From: Agriotes lineatus
Lineage: Eukaryota > Arthropoda > Insecta > Coleoptera > Elateridae
Direction: 5' to 3'
DNA: 64,000 nt
Assembly: GCA_940337035.1 (NCBI GenBank)
Contig: CALNHX010001952.1
Location: 62,001 to 126,000, forward strand
The stretch's first letter is position 1. Every line of letters starts with the position of its first letter. Positions 1-8,852 of this stretch are shown here, in pieces. Both the position numbers and the translations under genes were made by a program. The notes below the pieces were generated by a model. It saw only the letters and a program-made list of their open reading frames with translations. It was not told where the DNA came from and ran no database searches.

Positions 1-1787
1 TATGTCCCTAACGTCCCAGACGTCCCAGACGTCCCAGATATCCCAGACTTTCCAAACGTCGCAGACGTCTCAGATGTCCTAGATGTGCCATATGTCCCTA
101 ACGTCCCAGACGTCCTAGATGTCTTATATGTCCCTAACGTCCCAGACGTCCCAGATGTCCCATTTGTCCTTAACGTCCCATACGTCCCAGATGTCCCAGA
201 CGTCCCAGACCTCCCAGGCGTCCTAGATGTCTCATATGTCCCATATGTCCCTAACGTCCCAGACGTCCTAGTTGTCCCACATGTCCCTAACGTCCTTGAC
301 GTCCCAGATGTCCTAGATGACCCATATATCCCTAACGTTCCAGACGTCTTAGACGTCCTATATGTCCCTAACGTCTCAGACGTCCCGGATGTCCCTTATG
401 TCCTTAACGTCCCAGACATCCCAGATGTCCCATGTGTCCCTAACGTTCCAGACGTCCTAGATGTCCTATATGTCCCTAACGTCCCACACGTCCGCGTTGT
501 TTCGTATGTCCCTAACGTCCCAGACGTCCTAAATGTCCCATATGTCTCTAACGTCCCAGACGTCCCACATGTCCCATATGTCCTTAACGTCCCAGACGTC
601 CTAGATGTCCCAATCGTCTCAAACGTCCCAGACGTCCCAGATGTCTCATATGTCCCTAACGTCCCAGACGTCCCAGGCGTCCCAGATATCCCAGACTTTC
701 CAAACGTCGCAGACGTCTCAGATGTCCTAGATGTCTCATTATTCTCTAACGTCCCAGACGTCCGAGTTGTTTCATATGTTTCTAACGTCCCAGATGTCGT
801 AGATGTCCCATATGTCTCTAACGTCCCAGACGTCCCAGATGTCCCATATGTCCCTAACGTCCCAGACGTCCCAGATGCCCCATATGTCCCTAACGTCCTA
901 GACGTTCTAGATATCCCACATGTTTCTAACGTCCCAGTCGTCCCAGATGTCCCATATGTCCCTAACGTCCTAGACGTCCTAGATGTCCTATATATCCCTA
1001 ACGTCCCAGGCATCCCAAACGTTCCATGTCCCTAACGTTCCAGATATCCCAGACTTTCCAAACGTAGCAGACGTCTCAGATGTCCTAGATGTCCCATACG
1101 TCCCTAACGTCCCAGACGTCCTAGATGTCTTATATGTCCCTAACGTCCCAGACGTCCGAGTTGTTTCATATGTTTCTAACGTCTCAGATGTCCTAGATGT
1201 CCCATACGTCTCTAACGTCCCAGACGTCCTAGATGTCTTATATGTCCCTAACGTCCCAGACGTCCTAGATGTCTTATATGTCTCTAACGTCCCAGACGTC
1301 CCAGATGTCTCATATGTCCCTAACGTCCCATACGTCCCAGATGTTCCATATGTCCCTAACGTCCCAGACGTCCCAGACGTCCCATGTGTCCCATATGTCT
1401 ATAACGTCCCAGGCGTCCTAGATGTACCATATGTCCCTAACGTCCCAGACGTCCCAGACGTCTTAGATGTTTCATATGTCACTAACGTCCTTGACGTCCC
1501 AGACGTCTTAGATGTCCCATATATCCCTAACGTCCCAGACGTCTTAGACGTCCTATATGTCCCAAAAGTCTCAGACGTCCCGGATGTCTCTTATGTCCCT
1601 AACGTCCCAGACGTCCCAGATGTCCCATGTGTCCCTAACGTCCCAGACGTCTCAAATGTCCCATATGTCTCATATGTCCCTAACGTCCCAGACGTCCTAG
1701 ATTTCCTATATGTTCCTAACGTCCCAGACGTCCCAGATGTCCCATATTTCCCTAACGTCCCAGACGTCCCAGATGTCCCATATGTCC
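1..1787. repeat. Satellite array, left of the retroelement
   Basis: Tandem 9-bp units of the form GTCCCNNNY run without a break from the window edge to the retroelement. Four variants in order (GTCCCTAAC, GTCCCAGAC, GTCCCAGAT, GTCCCATAT) make the 36-bp unit. Frequent variants are GTCCTAGAT, GTCTCAGAT and GTCCGAGTT. Occasional 9-bp gains and losses give 27- or 45-bp spacings. The block aligns base by base with 11413-13131 apart from a few substitutions and indels, so it is one copy of a larger repeat of about 4.3 kb. The stop-free plus frame at 85-1035 follows from a period divisible by three and is not called a gene. No other feature is seen here. Confidence 0.97.
1783..1787. repeat. Target site duplication, left copy (TGTCC)
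   Basis: TGTCC sits directly before the TG that opens the left LTR and recurs directly after the CA that closes the right LTR. TGTCC is common in this satellite, so the match alone is weak. The stronger proof is that removing the element plus one TGTCC restores exactly the sequence found in the sister block around 13105-13150. Five bp is usual for BEL/Pao integrase. Confidence 0.85.
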
Positions 1788-2593
1788 TGTTTTTTGTACG
1801 ATTAACTTGATAAGAGGCTTCCACGAATGGGGCCCCCAATTAATCCACTGCGAGTTCCGGTTCAATGGGATTGCCGGGAACTGCCACTTAATAACCCTAA
1901 CTTGGGTTCAGTTAGTTGTTGGAGTGAAACAAGACTTAACAAACACGAGTATATTGAGTAACAACGATTACAAACGTCACTGATGGACCGATGGTTTTTT
2001 ACAAAATCTTCAACTGTTGTGACACGCTTGGATTGGCCACGCGAAAATAGCGAATTGCGCGTAACCGTAACACAAAACAACCTGGAAACGACTTTACCAG
2101 GGAGTTAGACCGAAACGCAAACTAGCACAAAGCATAGCTGAACTTGCTTCCTCGAGGCTCTGAATCTAACTAACTCTGAATTTACAGCGAGACGAACTTG
2201 CCAATTCAAGGAGGGGCAAGCTCAAACACTATTGGCTGAGGCGATCCTGCGTAGCCAATCGGAGCATCGCACGTTATTTAGGAAAAATGCTTATTCTAAG
2301 AAACCTTAATGCTAAGCTCTCTCAATGAGGCAATTGAACGAAATCCATAAACCCATGATTCCCAAATATGCTAAGTCGGCTTAAGTTCTAGTAGAAAATG
2401 TATCCATCCGCTTTAAAGCCATTAAGGGAAGCTTACAAATTCCTTTCCAACATTAACAGAGGCAAACAAATACGGCAAGATGCAAATTTGGCTTTACCAC
2501 GACCTTTGAATGAGATAAAACAGTTATGACTTGAATTACGTGATTAATTATAATCAAAAAGGTTTTGATGCACGCATCTGTGTGAATCAAACA
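1788..2593 (-). repeat. 3' LTR of the BEL/Pao element, full length (806 bp)
   Basis: On the plus strand it opens TGTTTTTTGTACG and closes with AATCAAACA, so both ends carry the TG...CA termini expected of an LTR. Its first 470 bp match the right LTR at more than 99%. The remaining 336 bp (2258-2593) have no counterpart in the right copy. I place the inner end at 2593 because a purine-rich tract (minus strand GGGGGCGGCA) lies directly beside it and the minus strand then begins TGTTTG. The alternative, an LTR of only 470 bp, would leave no purine tract at the LTR edge. The 72-aa minus frame at 1862-2080 occurs in both LTRs and is taken as chance. Confidence 0.82.
2231..2259. repeat. Inverted repeat in LTR U3 (7-bp arms, 15-nt loop)
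   Basis: ATTGGCT at 2231-2237 is the exact reverse complement of AGCCAAT at 2253-2259. Each arm contains a CCAAT-type core, so the pair could be promoter elements, a hairpin, or both. The right LTR keeps the first arm but ends inside the second, after CCA. Confidence 0.7.
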
Positions 2594-2604
2594 TGCCGCC
2601 CCCG
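2594..2604 (-). other. Polypurine tract, plus-strand primer of the element
   Basis: Read on the minus strand it is a G-rich tract, CGGGGGCGGCA, immediately upstream of the TG that begins the 3' LTR. In LTR retroelements this tract resists RNase H and primes plus-strand DNA synthesis, which fixes the outer edge of U3. Its position is the main reason for placing the LTR boundary at 2593/2594. Confidence 0.75.
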
Positions 2605-2818
2605 AAGTGCCGACTATGGCACGACGTGATTAAATCCCAAAATTAAACTGAAATCTAACACTACAAAATAATCAAATGCATAACAAGAACTAATGACAGA
2701 TGATAATCCAAGAGTCTTACAGATAACTTACAACTAGCATGAATACAAGCAAAGAAACAACTAAACCTAGCAAAATGTTCAATTAGCGAAAACTACCAAC
2801 TAAGAGCAAAGTCAATGT
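2605..2818 (-). other. 3' non-coding region of the element
   Basis: An AT-rich stretch between the gag-pol stop codon and the polypurine tract. I see no reading frame, envelope gene or other recognisable element in it. Confidence 0.7.
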
Positions 2819-5800
2819 TTATTGCCCTTGATCGCAATGATCGTCTTTGGGTAGGATGTACACTTTACGCACCGAGCGTTTCAGGAGATTCCCTCGGGAA
2901 TCGCGCACTTGCACCACACGCACAACACCATCCGCTCCTGGATATGTGGCCGAAATGATTGCCAGTGGCCAACGGTAGCTTGGAGATGCCTCGTCGTGGA
3001 CGAGTACCACGTCGCCCACCTGGGGGGCTAGAGACGTGCTGGAGGACTTCCACTTAGGCCGGCGCTGCAGGAGGTGGAGGTAGTCCCGGGACCAGCGATC
3101 CCAAAACTGCTGGGACAGCCGCTGGACCAGCCCATAGCGGCTGAGACGATTTTCCGGTATGCCCTGGAGTTGGGCTTCCGGAAACGAAGTCAGCTTCCGA
3201 CCGATCAAGAAGTGGGCAGGAGTAAGGACTTCGGGGAATGAGGCGTCGGTAGGGAGAACACAGAGTGGACGGGAATTTAGTATCGCCTCCATTTGAGTCA
3301 GCATGGTGTAATACTCAACGAAAGTTAACTTTGCATTGCAAGATATTCGCCTTAAATAATATTTCAATGACTTTACCCCCGCTTCCCAAATGCCGCCAAA
3401 GTGCGGAGAGCGTGCCGGAATAAAATTCCACTTAATGTTATGTTTCGACAATTCTTCCCTTATGCATTGCTCACTAGAGCCTGACAGGATATTTTTTAAT
3501 TCCGATAGCTGATTTCTGGCACCGGTGAAACAGGTAGCATTGTCAGAAAATATGTTGGAGGGTAAACCGCGTCTGGAGATGAATCTCCTCAATGATGCGA
3601 TGAAAGCCTCCGTCGTGAGGTCTTCCACGAGTTCAAGATGAATAGCCTTCGTGGCTAAACACACAAATAGGGCTACGTAAGCCTTTACTTCTTTCGCGCC
3701 TCGCCCGGATTTGTTTTTTATAAACACGGGACCCGCGTAATCTATCCCGCAATTACTGAAAGGGGGAGAGGGTGTGACACGAGCTTCGGGTAGTGATCCC
3801 ATCAAGTGTTCATTCATCTTAGGCTTGGCCCGGAAGCATATCACGCAATTGTGTATTACTTTACGTATTAGGTCTTTGGCTCTCACGATCCAAAACTTAT
3901 CCCGCAATGAGGCCAGTAACACCGAGTGTCCACAATGCAAGAGCCGCAAATGCTCTTGCTTCACGATTAGCAACGACAAAGGGTGACTAGCTGGTAACAA
4001 AAGGGGATGTTTCTGATCAAAGCTTAGATTGGAGTTTTCTAGACGGCCGCCCACGCGCAGTAGGCCCTGATCGTCCAGAAATGGGTTTAGAGAAAGCAGC
4101 GCACTATTTTTCGGCAATGGCGCTTTTTTACACAAAACTGCTATTTCTCCGGAAAAGACTTCCGCCTGGGCAATTTTGATCAGGCGGCGAGTCGCGTCCT
4201 CCAATTCGTCAATGGCTGGAGGTCCCGACCAGCGCGTTTCGGTGTTTCTGTTTCTCGCGAGACGCAGGCAGTACGCGACTACGCGCTGTAATTTTGTAAA
4301 ACTGGAATAGCGCCTGAAAAGTTCAAATTCTGGGACGCGATGGTGAAGAGTGGCCACTACTGGGCGCGACTCTTGGGCTGCTAGCTCACCCGAATCAATT
4401 TTAACGGGCTGGGGTTTTAAGTCCGCCTGTGACAAAAATTCTGGCCCGTGCCACCACAAGCGTGAGTTGAGTAACTCCTGGGGTAACATTCCCCTGCTAA
4501 TTATATCGGACGGGTTGCAATTTGTACGCACGTGAAACCATTCTTCCCTATTGCTTAGTTCGTGAATCTCGGACACCCGGTTCGCGACGAACGTCTTCCA
4601 ATTACTCGCATCCTTATTTATCCAGTGCAGAGTTATGGTGGAGTCCGACCAATAGTACACGCGGTCAAATTTAAATGCGGAGGAATCGAGCATAGTTTTA
4701 ATCAAACGAGCCAACAGTAAGGCTGCGCAAAGCTCCAAACGAGGCAAGGATATTGTTTTTAATGGAGCGACCCTTGACTTAGCACAAAGCAAATTGGTGG
4801 TGACATTACCGCGCGCGTCAACGCAACGTATATACACGGCGCACCCGTAGGCTACAGAACTCGCGTCCGCAAATCCGTGGAGATCCATCGAATTTATGTC
4901 ATCGCAAATTACCCGTCTCGGAATTGCCAACGAGCCCAAAGAGCGTAATGAAGAATGGAGTTCGTCGTATCTGGAGCGCATCTCCATGGGCACCGTTTCG
5001 TCCCATGACAACTTCAACTGCCAAAGCCGTTGCACGAGAAGTTTCAAAGTTAGAACGCTTGGACCAAGTAGTCCCAAGGGATCGAATATTTGAGCCATAC
5101 TAGAGAGTATAGCCCGCTTGGTAACTGATTTGCAACAGCTAGGGTTTACTCTGTAACTTAGCACGTCCCGCCGAGTATCCCAAAAAATGCCGAGAGTTTT
5201 CTCCGTGGCGTCTTCCGTCAAAGAAATGGGCTCCATGCTGCCGCGATCTACACCAATGGCGCTAGCTACTTCACTGTCGTTGGATGCCCACTTTCGCAAT
5301 TCAAACCCGTACCCCGACAAAGCGCTACTAATTTCGAATTGCGTTTTTATGGCTTCCGCCCTATTTTCAAAACCAGTCAGTAGGTCATCTACATAAAAAT
5401 CCCGGCTAATTCTTAATGAGGCCTCTGGAAGCGATGCTTCGATTTCCTGGGCGATTTGTATCAAGCACCTAGTTGCTAGGTACGAGGCTGATTTAGTACC
5501 GTAGGTGACCGTTAATAATTTGAAGCATTTTACCGCTGAGGTTTTGTCGTCACGCCATAAAATTAATTGGTATTGCGTCTGCGAGGGGTCCACGAGAATT
5601 TGCCTATACATTTTGGCGCAATCTGCTTTCAGCACGTACTTGAATTGCCTAAAGCGACAAAGAATTGCAAACAACGACTGCTGGACCACTGGGCCCTTAT
5701 GTTGAAGGTCGTTAAGCGATACTCCGGAGGAGGACGCACAACTGCCGTCAAAAACAACGCGATGTTTGGTCGTTGAACTGTCCTCCTTTATGGCTGGCAA

Positions 5801-8083
5801 ATGTGGTAAATAAAACCTAGGATGAGGAAGGCTCGCTTCGTCGTCCACCTTGCTCAAGTGACCAAGCGACTCGTATTCTTTGAGAAATGCGGAATACGCG
5901 GTTTTCAACTCGGGATTTTTTGACAATTTGTTTTCTAATGAATAGAAACGCTTTAACGCTATACCGCGCGAGTCTCCCAGCGATGGAGCATCTTTCCTGA
6001 AAGGTATGCTCACGATGAACCTACGCGGCTCCGACGACGCCCGTTTCGTAGTCGATTGAAAATGGTCTTCGCAAAATTTGTCATCAGCAGAGAGTCGGCC
6101 TGATGAACCGTAAGCCCCCTCGATTTCCCAAAATCTCTGAATGCCGTGCTCGATGCCGGCTACACTTAAATGACCTCTATTTGAAAGCATGAGCGCTCGA
6201 TTTTCGATGTTCATGTTTCCGCCTAAAACCCAACCAAAAAGAGTTTTTGTTAAGAATGGCTTCTCTGGGCCCAATTTCACCTGTCCCTGACAGAGCACTT
6301 GCCAAAAGACATTCGCGCCTAATAAAAGATCAATCTTTCCCGGTGTATTACAATCTGAATCGGCTAGCACAATGTTTGGTGGGATCTTCAAATCCCTCAA
6401 CGAGAAAGAAAGGGCCGGCAGAGGGTCCGTAATTTTGTCTAACACAATACAGCTCAAAATGTCCTCGTATTTCCCGTTACGGGAGCGGATTCGAACGTTT
6501 GCTCTGAATTCAGCGTTCAGAGCCCTGGCACCAACACCCGACAGTGAGGTGATATTACCTCGTTTCTCAATTTTCAAATTTTGACACAAGTCGGCGCTAA
6601 CTAAGTTAAGTTGGGATCCGGGGTCCAAAAGAGCTTTTGCCCGGGAAAATGACCCGGAGGATCCTTCTACGAATACGCTAACCGTGGACAATAAAACTTG
6701 CGCTGGCGCCGCGATTGCAGGACGGCTACAAGCTGCTGAAACGGATGCGACGGGTGCCTCGCTCGGGGAGACGGCCCCGACCTCCCGTGCGTCACTGCTG
6801 GATTCTGGCGGTCCAGGACGCGGCGACGAAGTATTTTCGTGCGCGTCGCGCTTTGGACGCAAACACAGTAAAGTATGGTGCTTTTTTCTGCATACGCGGC
6901 ATCTCGACGATGTGCATTTTACCACGAAATGTCCGGGCTTGAGACAATTGTTGCATAATTTCAAACGACGCGCCTCTTCGATACGAGCGTTTACCGACAA
7001 TTTTGAGAATGATTCGCAAGCGCTAATCGAATGATTACTATTTTTGCAAAAATCACAAGAGTGATTACCTTGCTCTCTGGCTACATGAGCGCGTGCATGA
7101 CTTTTTTGCTCGGATCCCTGATTTCCCAAACTCGAACCTATTTTCGCAGCTTCCAGCGAACCTAATAAGTGACTTTTGCTCTCTAAAAAATCTAACAACT
7201 CTCGCAAAGTAGGAAATTGTCCGGCATGTTTGCATAATTCCCAGTCAGTCTGCATTGCTGAGCTGAGCTTCGAAACTATGATATGTATTAGTATGGTGTC
7301 GACTGTGGGTTCCCCGTACGCCTTTAAAATTTCCAAAATTCTAACTACACTATCGAGCAGCCTTTGAACAGACGAATGTGAATCCTCTTTTACGTTCTCT
7401 AAACTGAATAACGCATTTATGTTTGATTTTACGATCAGTTTCTTATTTTCAAATCGCTTGACTAGAATGTCCCAAGCAATGGTATAGTTATCGTTGGTAA
7501 CTTTTAACGACGAGATTGAACTAGCAGCTTCTGCCTTAAGGGAAGAAATCAAATAGTAAAATTTCTGAACGTTGGTCAAATTAACGTTGTTATGAATAAG
7601 CGACGTAAAGGAGTCATGAAATTGAACCCAATTCTCGAATTTCCCCGAAAAGGAAGGCAAATCTAAGGGTGGTAATCTTAATCCAGCGAGCTCTCCTGAA
7701 GGGCCACTTTGCGAAGAATTTTGACCTACATTCGGTTTTATACCCGAACTGATCTTATTTTTTGATAAGAATTCCTCTACTGCGCTACTAATCTCGCTAA
7801 AATGAGTCATAAAAGAGTCAAATTCATTGAAAAGTTCATCAAAGTTTTCAGCGTCGGCCTCCATTAGGCCCTCCATTGACCTCTTATACTCATCCAACAA
7901 ATTTTGGAAACAACTAAACTCTTCTGACAAGTTGCCGACCTCGTGAGCATTCACGGGGCTGGACGAAGAAATTCTATGAAATAGAGTTTCGAAACGATCT
8001 ACTTGGGCTTTTATGAATTTGCAACGAGTGGTTAAAGCGCGAGTTTCCGACATGACCGCTGATGTCGAACGAGTTTCCACCAT
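2819..8083 (-). CDS. BEL/Pao gag-pol polyprotein, 1,754 aa
   Basis: One frame encodes all proteins needed for copy-and-paste transposition. Residues are counted from the ATG at 8083. About 136-290 is a DUF1759-type gag region. Zinc knuckles are C343/C346/H351/C356, C377/C380/H385/C390 and C395/C398/H403/C407. The retropepsin motif is at D487, read as D-P-G rather than the common D-S/T-G. Reverse transcriptase has D821 (motif A) and YVDD at 897-900. RNase H has D1073, E1117, D1147 and D1193. Integrase has an H1378/H1383/C1413/C1416 finger and a D1448-D1514-E1567 triad (D,D spacing 65, then 52). A DUF5641-like tail spans about 1660-1745. The frame extends five codons upstream to a TTG, but ATG at 8083 has G at -3 and +4 and is preferred. 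No stop or frameshift interrupts it, and there is no env. Activity is inferred, not shown. Confidence 0.95.
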   Translation of the reverse strand: MVETRSTSAVMSETRALTTRCKFIKAQVDRFETLFHRISSSSPVNAHEVGNLSEEFSCFQNLLDEYKRSMEGLMEADAENFDELFNEFDSFMTHFSEISSAVEEFLSKNKISSGIKPNVGQNSSQSGPSGELAGLRLPPLDLPSFSGKFENWVQFHDSFTSLIHNNVNLTNVQKFYYLISSLKAEAASSISSLKVTNDNYTIAWDILVKRFENKKLIVKSNINALFSLENVKEDSHSSVQRLLDSVVRILEILKAYGEPTVDTILIHIIVSKLSSAMQTDWELCKHAGQFPTLRELLDFLESKSHLLGSLEAAKIGSSLGNQGSEQKSHARAHVAREQGNHSCDFCKNSNHSISACESFSKLSVNARIEEARRLKLCNNCLKPGHFVVKCTSSRCRVCRKKHHTLLCLRPKRDAHENTSSPRPGPPESSSDAREVGAVSPSEAPVASVSAACSRPAIAAPAQVLLSTVSVFVEGSSGSFSRAKALLDPGSQLNLVSADLCQNLKIEKRGNITSLSGVGARALNAEFRANVRIRSRNGKYEDILSCIVLDKITDPLPALSFSLRDLKIPPNIVLADSDCNTPGKIDLLLGANVFWQVLCQGQVKLGPEKPFLTKTLFGWVLGGNMNIENRALMLSNRGHLSVAGIEHGIQRFWEIEGAYGSSGRLSADDKFCEDHFQSTTKRASSEPRRFIVSIPFRKDAPSLGDSRGIALKRFYSLENKLSKNPELKTAYSAFLKEYESLGHLSKVDDEASLPHPRFYLPHLPAIKEDSSTTKHRVVFDGSCASSSGVSLNDLQHKGPVVQQSLFAILCRFRQFKYVLKADCAKMYRQILVDPSQTQYQLILWRDDKTSAVKCFKLLTVTYGTKSASYLATRCLIQIAQEIEASLPEASLRISRDFYVDDLLTGFENRAEAIKTQFEISSALSGYGFELRKWASNDSEVASAIGVDRGSMEPISLTEDATEKTLGIFWDTRRDVLSYRVNPSCCKSVTKRAILSSMAQIFDPLGLLGPSVLTLKLLVQRLWQLKLSWDETVPMEMRSRYDELHSSLRSLGSLAIPRRVICDDINSMDLHGFADASSVAYGCAVYIRCVDARGNVTTNLLCAKSRVAPLKTISLPRLELCAALLLARLIKTMLDSSAFKFDRVYYWSDSTITLHWINKDASNWKTFVANRVSEIHELSNREEWFHVRTNCNPSDIISRGMLPQELLNSRLWWHGPEFLSQADLKPQPVKIDSGELAAQESRPVVATLHHRVPEFELFRRYSSFTKLQRVVAYCLRLARNRNTETRWSGPPAIDELEDATRRLIKIAQAEVFSGEIAVLCKKAPLPKNSALLSLNPFLDDQGLLRVGGRLENSNLSFDQKHPLLLPASHPLSLLIVKQEHLRLLHCGHSVLLASLRDKFWIVRAKDLIRKVIHNCVICFRAKPKMNEHLMGSLPEARVTPSPPFSNCGIDYAGPVFIKNKSGRGAKEVKAYVALFVCLATKAIHLELVEDLTTEAFIASLRRFISRRGLPSNIFSDNATCFTGARNQLSELKNILSGSSEQCIREELSKHNIKWNFIPARSPHFGGIWEAGVKSLKYYLRRISCNAKLTFVEYYTMLTQMEAILNSRPLCVLPTDASFPEVLTPAHFLIGRKLTSFPEAQLQGIPENRLSRYGLVQRLSQQFWDRWSRDYLHLLQRRPKWKSSSTSLAPQVGDVVLVHDEASPSYRWPLAIISATYPGADGVVRVVQVRDSRGNLLKRSVRKVYILPKDDHCDQGQ

Positions 8084-8356
8084 GACTGACACAAGCAAAA
8101 AACAACACTAAACGAAGGTGTAATGGAAAAGGACTTACTTTTGATTTGAGAACGTAGTAACTTCTTGACGAACAGAAAACCAACCCGCCGCCGATCGCTG
8201 CCGCTTGACGTGGGAACTGGACTCGGTGTAGGCTCTCGATGGTTGAATTTCCTGGTGTTGGCGAAGCTTCTTGACGCTCTCCGACGAAATGATGTTGGAG
8301 CAATTGCATCCACCAGCTACTGAAACTTGTACACTCGTGTTTTTTAGCTTCTTCCA
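8084..8356 (-). other. 5' untranslated leader of the element
   Basis: About 270 nt between the primer site and the gag-pol ATG. It would hold any packaging signal. Minus-strand frames here (for example the 127-aa one at 7974-8357) overlap the gag start in another frame, have no recognisable similarity and are treated as chance. Confidence 0.7.
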
Positions 8357-8375
8357 AATCCGGCTCGAAGGACCA
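8357..8375 (-). other. Primer binding site, complementary to tRNA-Tyr
   Basis: The plus strand here (begins AATCCGGCTC, ends GGACCA) matches the 3' end of insect tRNA-Tyr plus its CCA over 19 nt, as I recall that tRNA. On the element's own strand it begins TGGTCC, one nucleotide inside the 5' LTR, the expected place for the site where a tRNA starts minus-strand DNA synthesis. The tRNA identity rests on memory. The primer-site role is secure from position and sequence. Confidence 0.85.
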
Positions 8376-8376
8376 A

Positions 8377-8847
8377 TGTTTTTTGTACGATTAACTTGAT
8401 AAGAGGCTTCCACGAATGGGGCCCCCAATTAATCCACTGCGAGTTCCGGTTCAATGGGATTGCCGGGAACTGCCACTTAATAACCCTAACTTGGGTTCAG
8501 TTAGTTGTTGGAGTGAAACAAGACTTAACAAACACGAGTATATTGAGTAACAACGATTACAAACGTCACTGATGGACCGATGGTTTTTTACAAAAGCTTC
8601 AACTGTTGTGACACGCTTGGATTGGCCACGCGAAAATAGCGAATTGCGCGTAACCGTAACACAAAACAACCTGGAAACGACTTTACCAGGGAGTTAGACC
8701 GAAACGCAAACTAGCACAAAGCATAGCTGAACTTCCTTCCTCGAGGCTCTGAATCTAACTAACTCTGAATTTACAGCAAGACGAACTTGCCAATTCAAGG
8801 AGGGGCAAGCTCAAACACTATTGGCTGAGGCGATCCTGCGTAGTCCA
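8377..8847 (-). repeat. 5' LTR of the element, shortened (471 bp)
   Basis: The copy that should carry the promoter. It matches the first 470 bp of the left LTR with three substitutions and one inserted T near its outer end, then meets the target duplication directly. The outer 336 bp of U3 seen at 2258-2593 are missing. It still ends in CA on the plus strand, as integrase needs. Because the satellite on both sides joins exactly, the loss did not remove flanking DNA. It probably happened during reverse transcription, before integration. A later internal deletion is the alternative. Confidence 0.85.
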
Positions 8848-8852
8848 TGTCC
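8848..8852. repeat. Target site duplication, right copy (TGTCC)
   Basis: Matches 1783-1787. The sequence that follows (CATATGTCAATAACG) continues exactly where 1787 stopped when compared with the sister block at about 13132. Confidence 0.85.

Larger units (their letters stand above)
1788..8847 (-). mobile_element. BEL/Pao LTR retrotransposon, apparently intact coding region
   Basis: A 7,060-bp element transcribed on the minus strand. It has two LTRs, a tRNA-Tyr-type primer site, a single gag-pol frame, a polypurine tract and a 5-bp target duplication. Domain order is gag, zinc knuckles, protease, reverse transcriptase, RNase H, integrase and a C-terminal DUF5641-like module. RNase H before integrase without an env gene is standard for BEL/Pao. 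The shared part of the two LTRs (470 bp) differs by three substitutions (2007/8596, 2146/8735, 2189/8778) plus one extra T at 8844, so insertion is recent. It lies inside the satellite, and the matching site of a sister block is empty. The 5' LTR is short by 336 bp, which may impair its promoter. No stop or frameshift is seen in the coding frame. Confidence 0.95.

Noticed and set aside
1862..2080. 72-aa minus frame in the left LTR, repeated at 8451-8669
   Set aside because: It lies within the LTR and recurs only because the LTR is duplicated. No similarity is recognised.
1788..2257. A 470-bp LTR as the true family length
   Set aside because: No purine tract adjoins 2257/2258, whereas one adjoins 2593/2594 next to TG...CA ends. 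Kept as a stated alternative.
6684..7034. 116-aa plus-strand frame and other short frames antisense to gag-pol
   Set aside because: Shadows of the polyprotein gene in other frames, with no domain or start support.
8084..8098. TTG start five codons upstream of the gag-pol ATG
   Set aside because: Eukaryotic messages rarely start at TTG, and the ATG at 8083 has a good context (G at -3 and +4).
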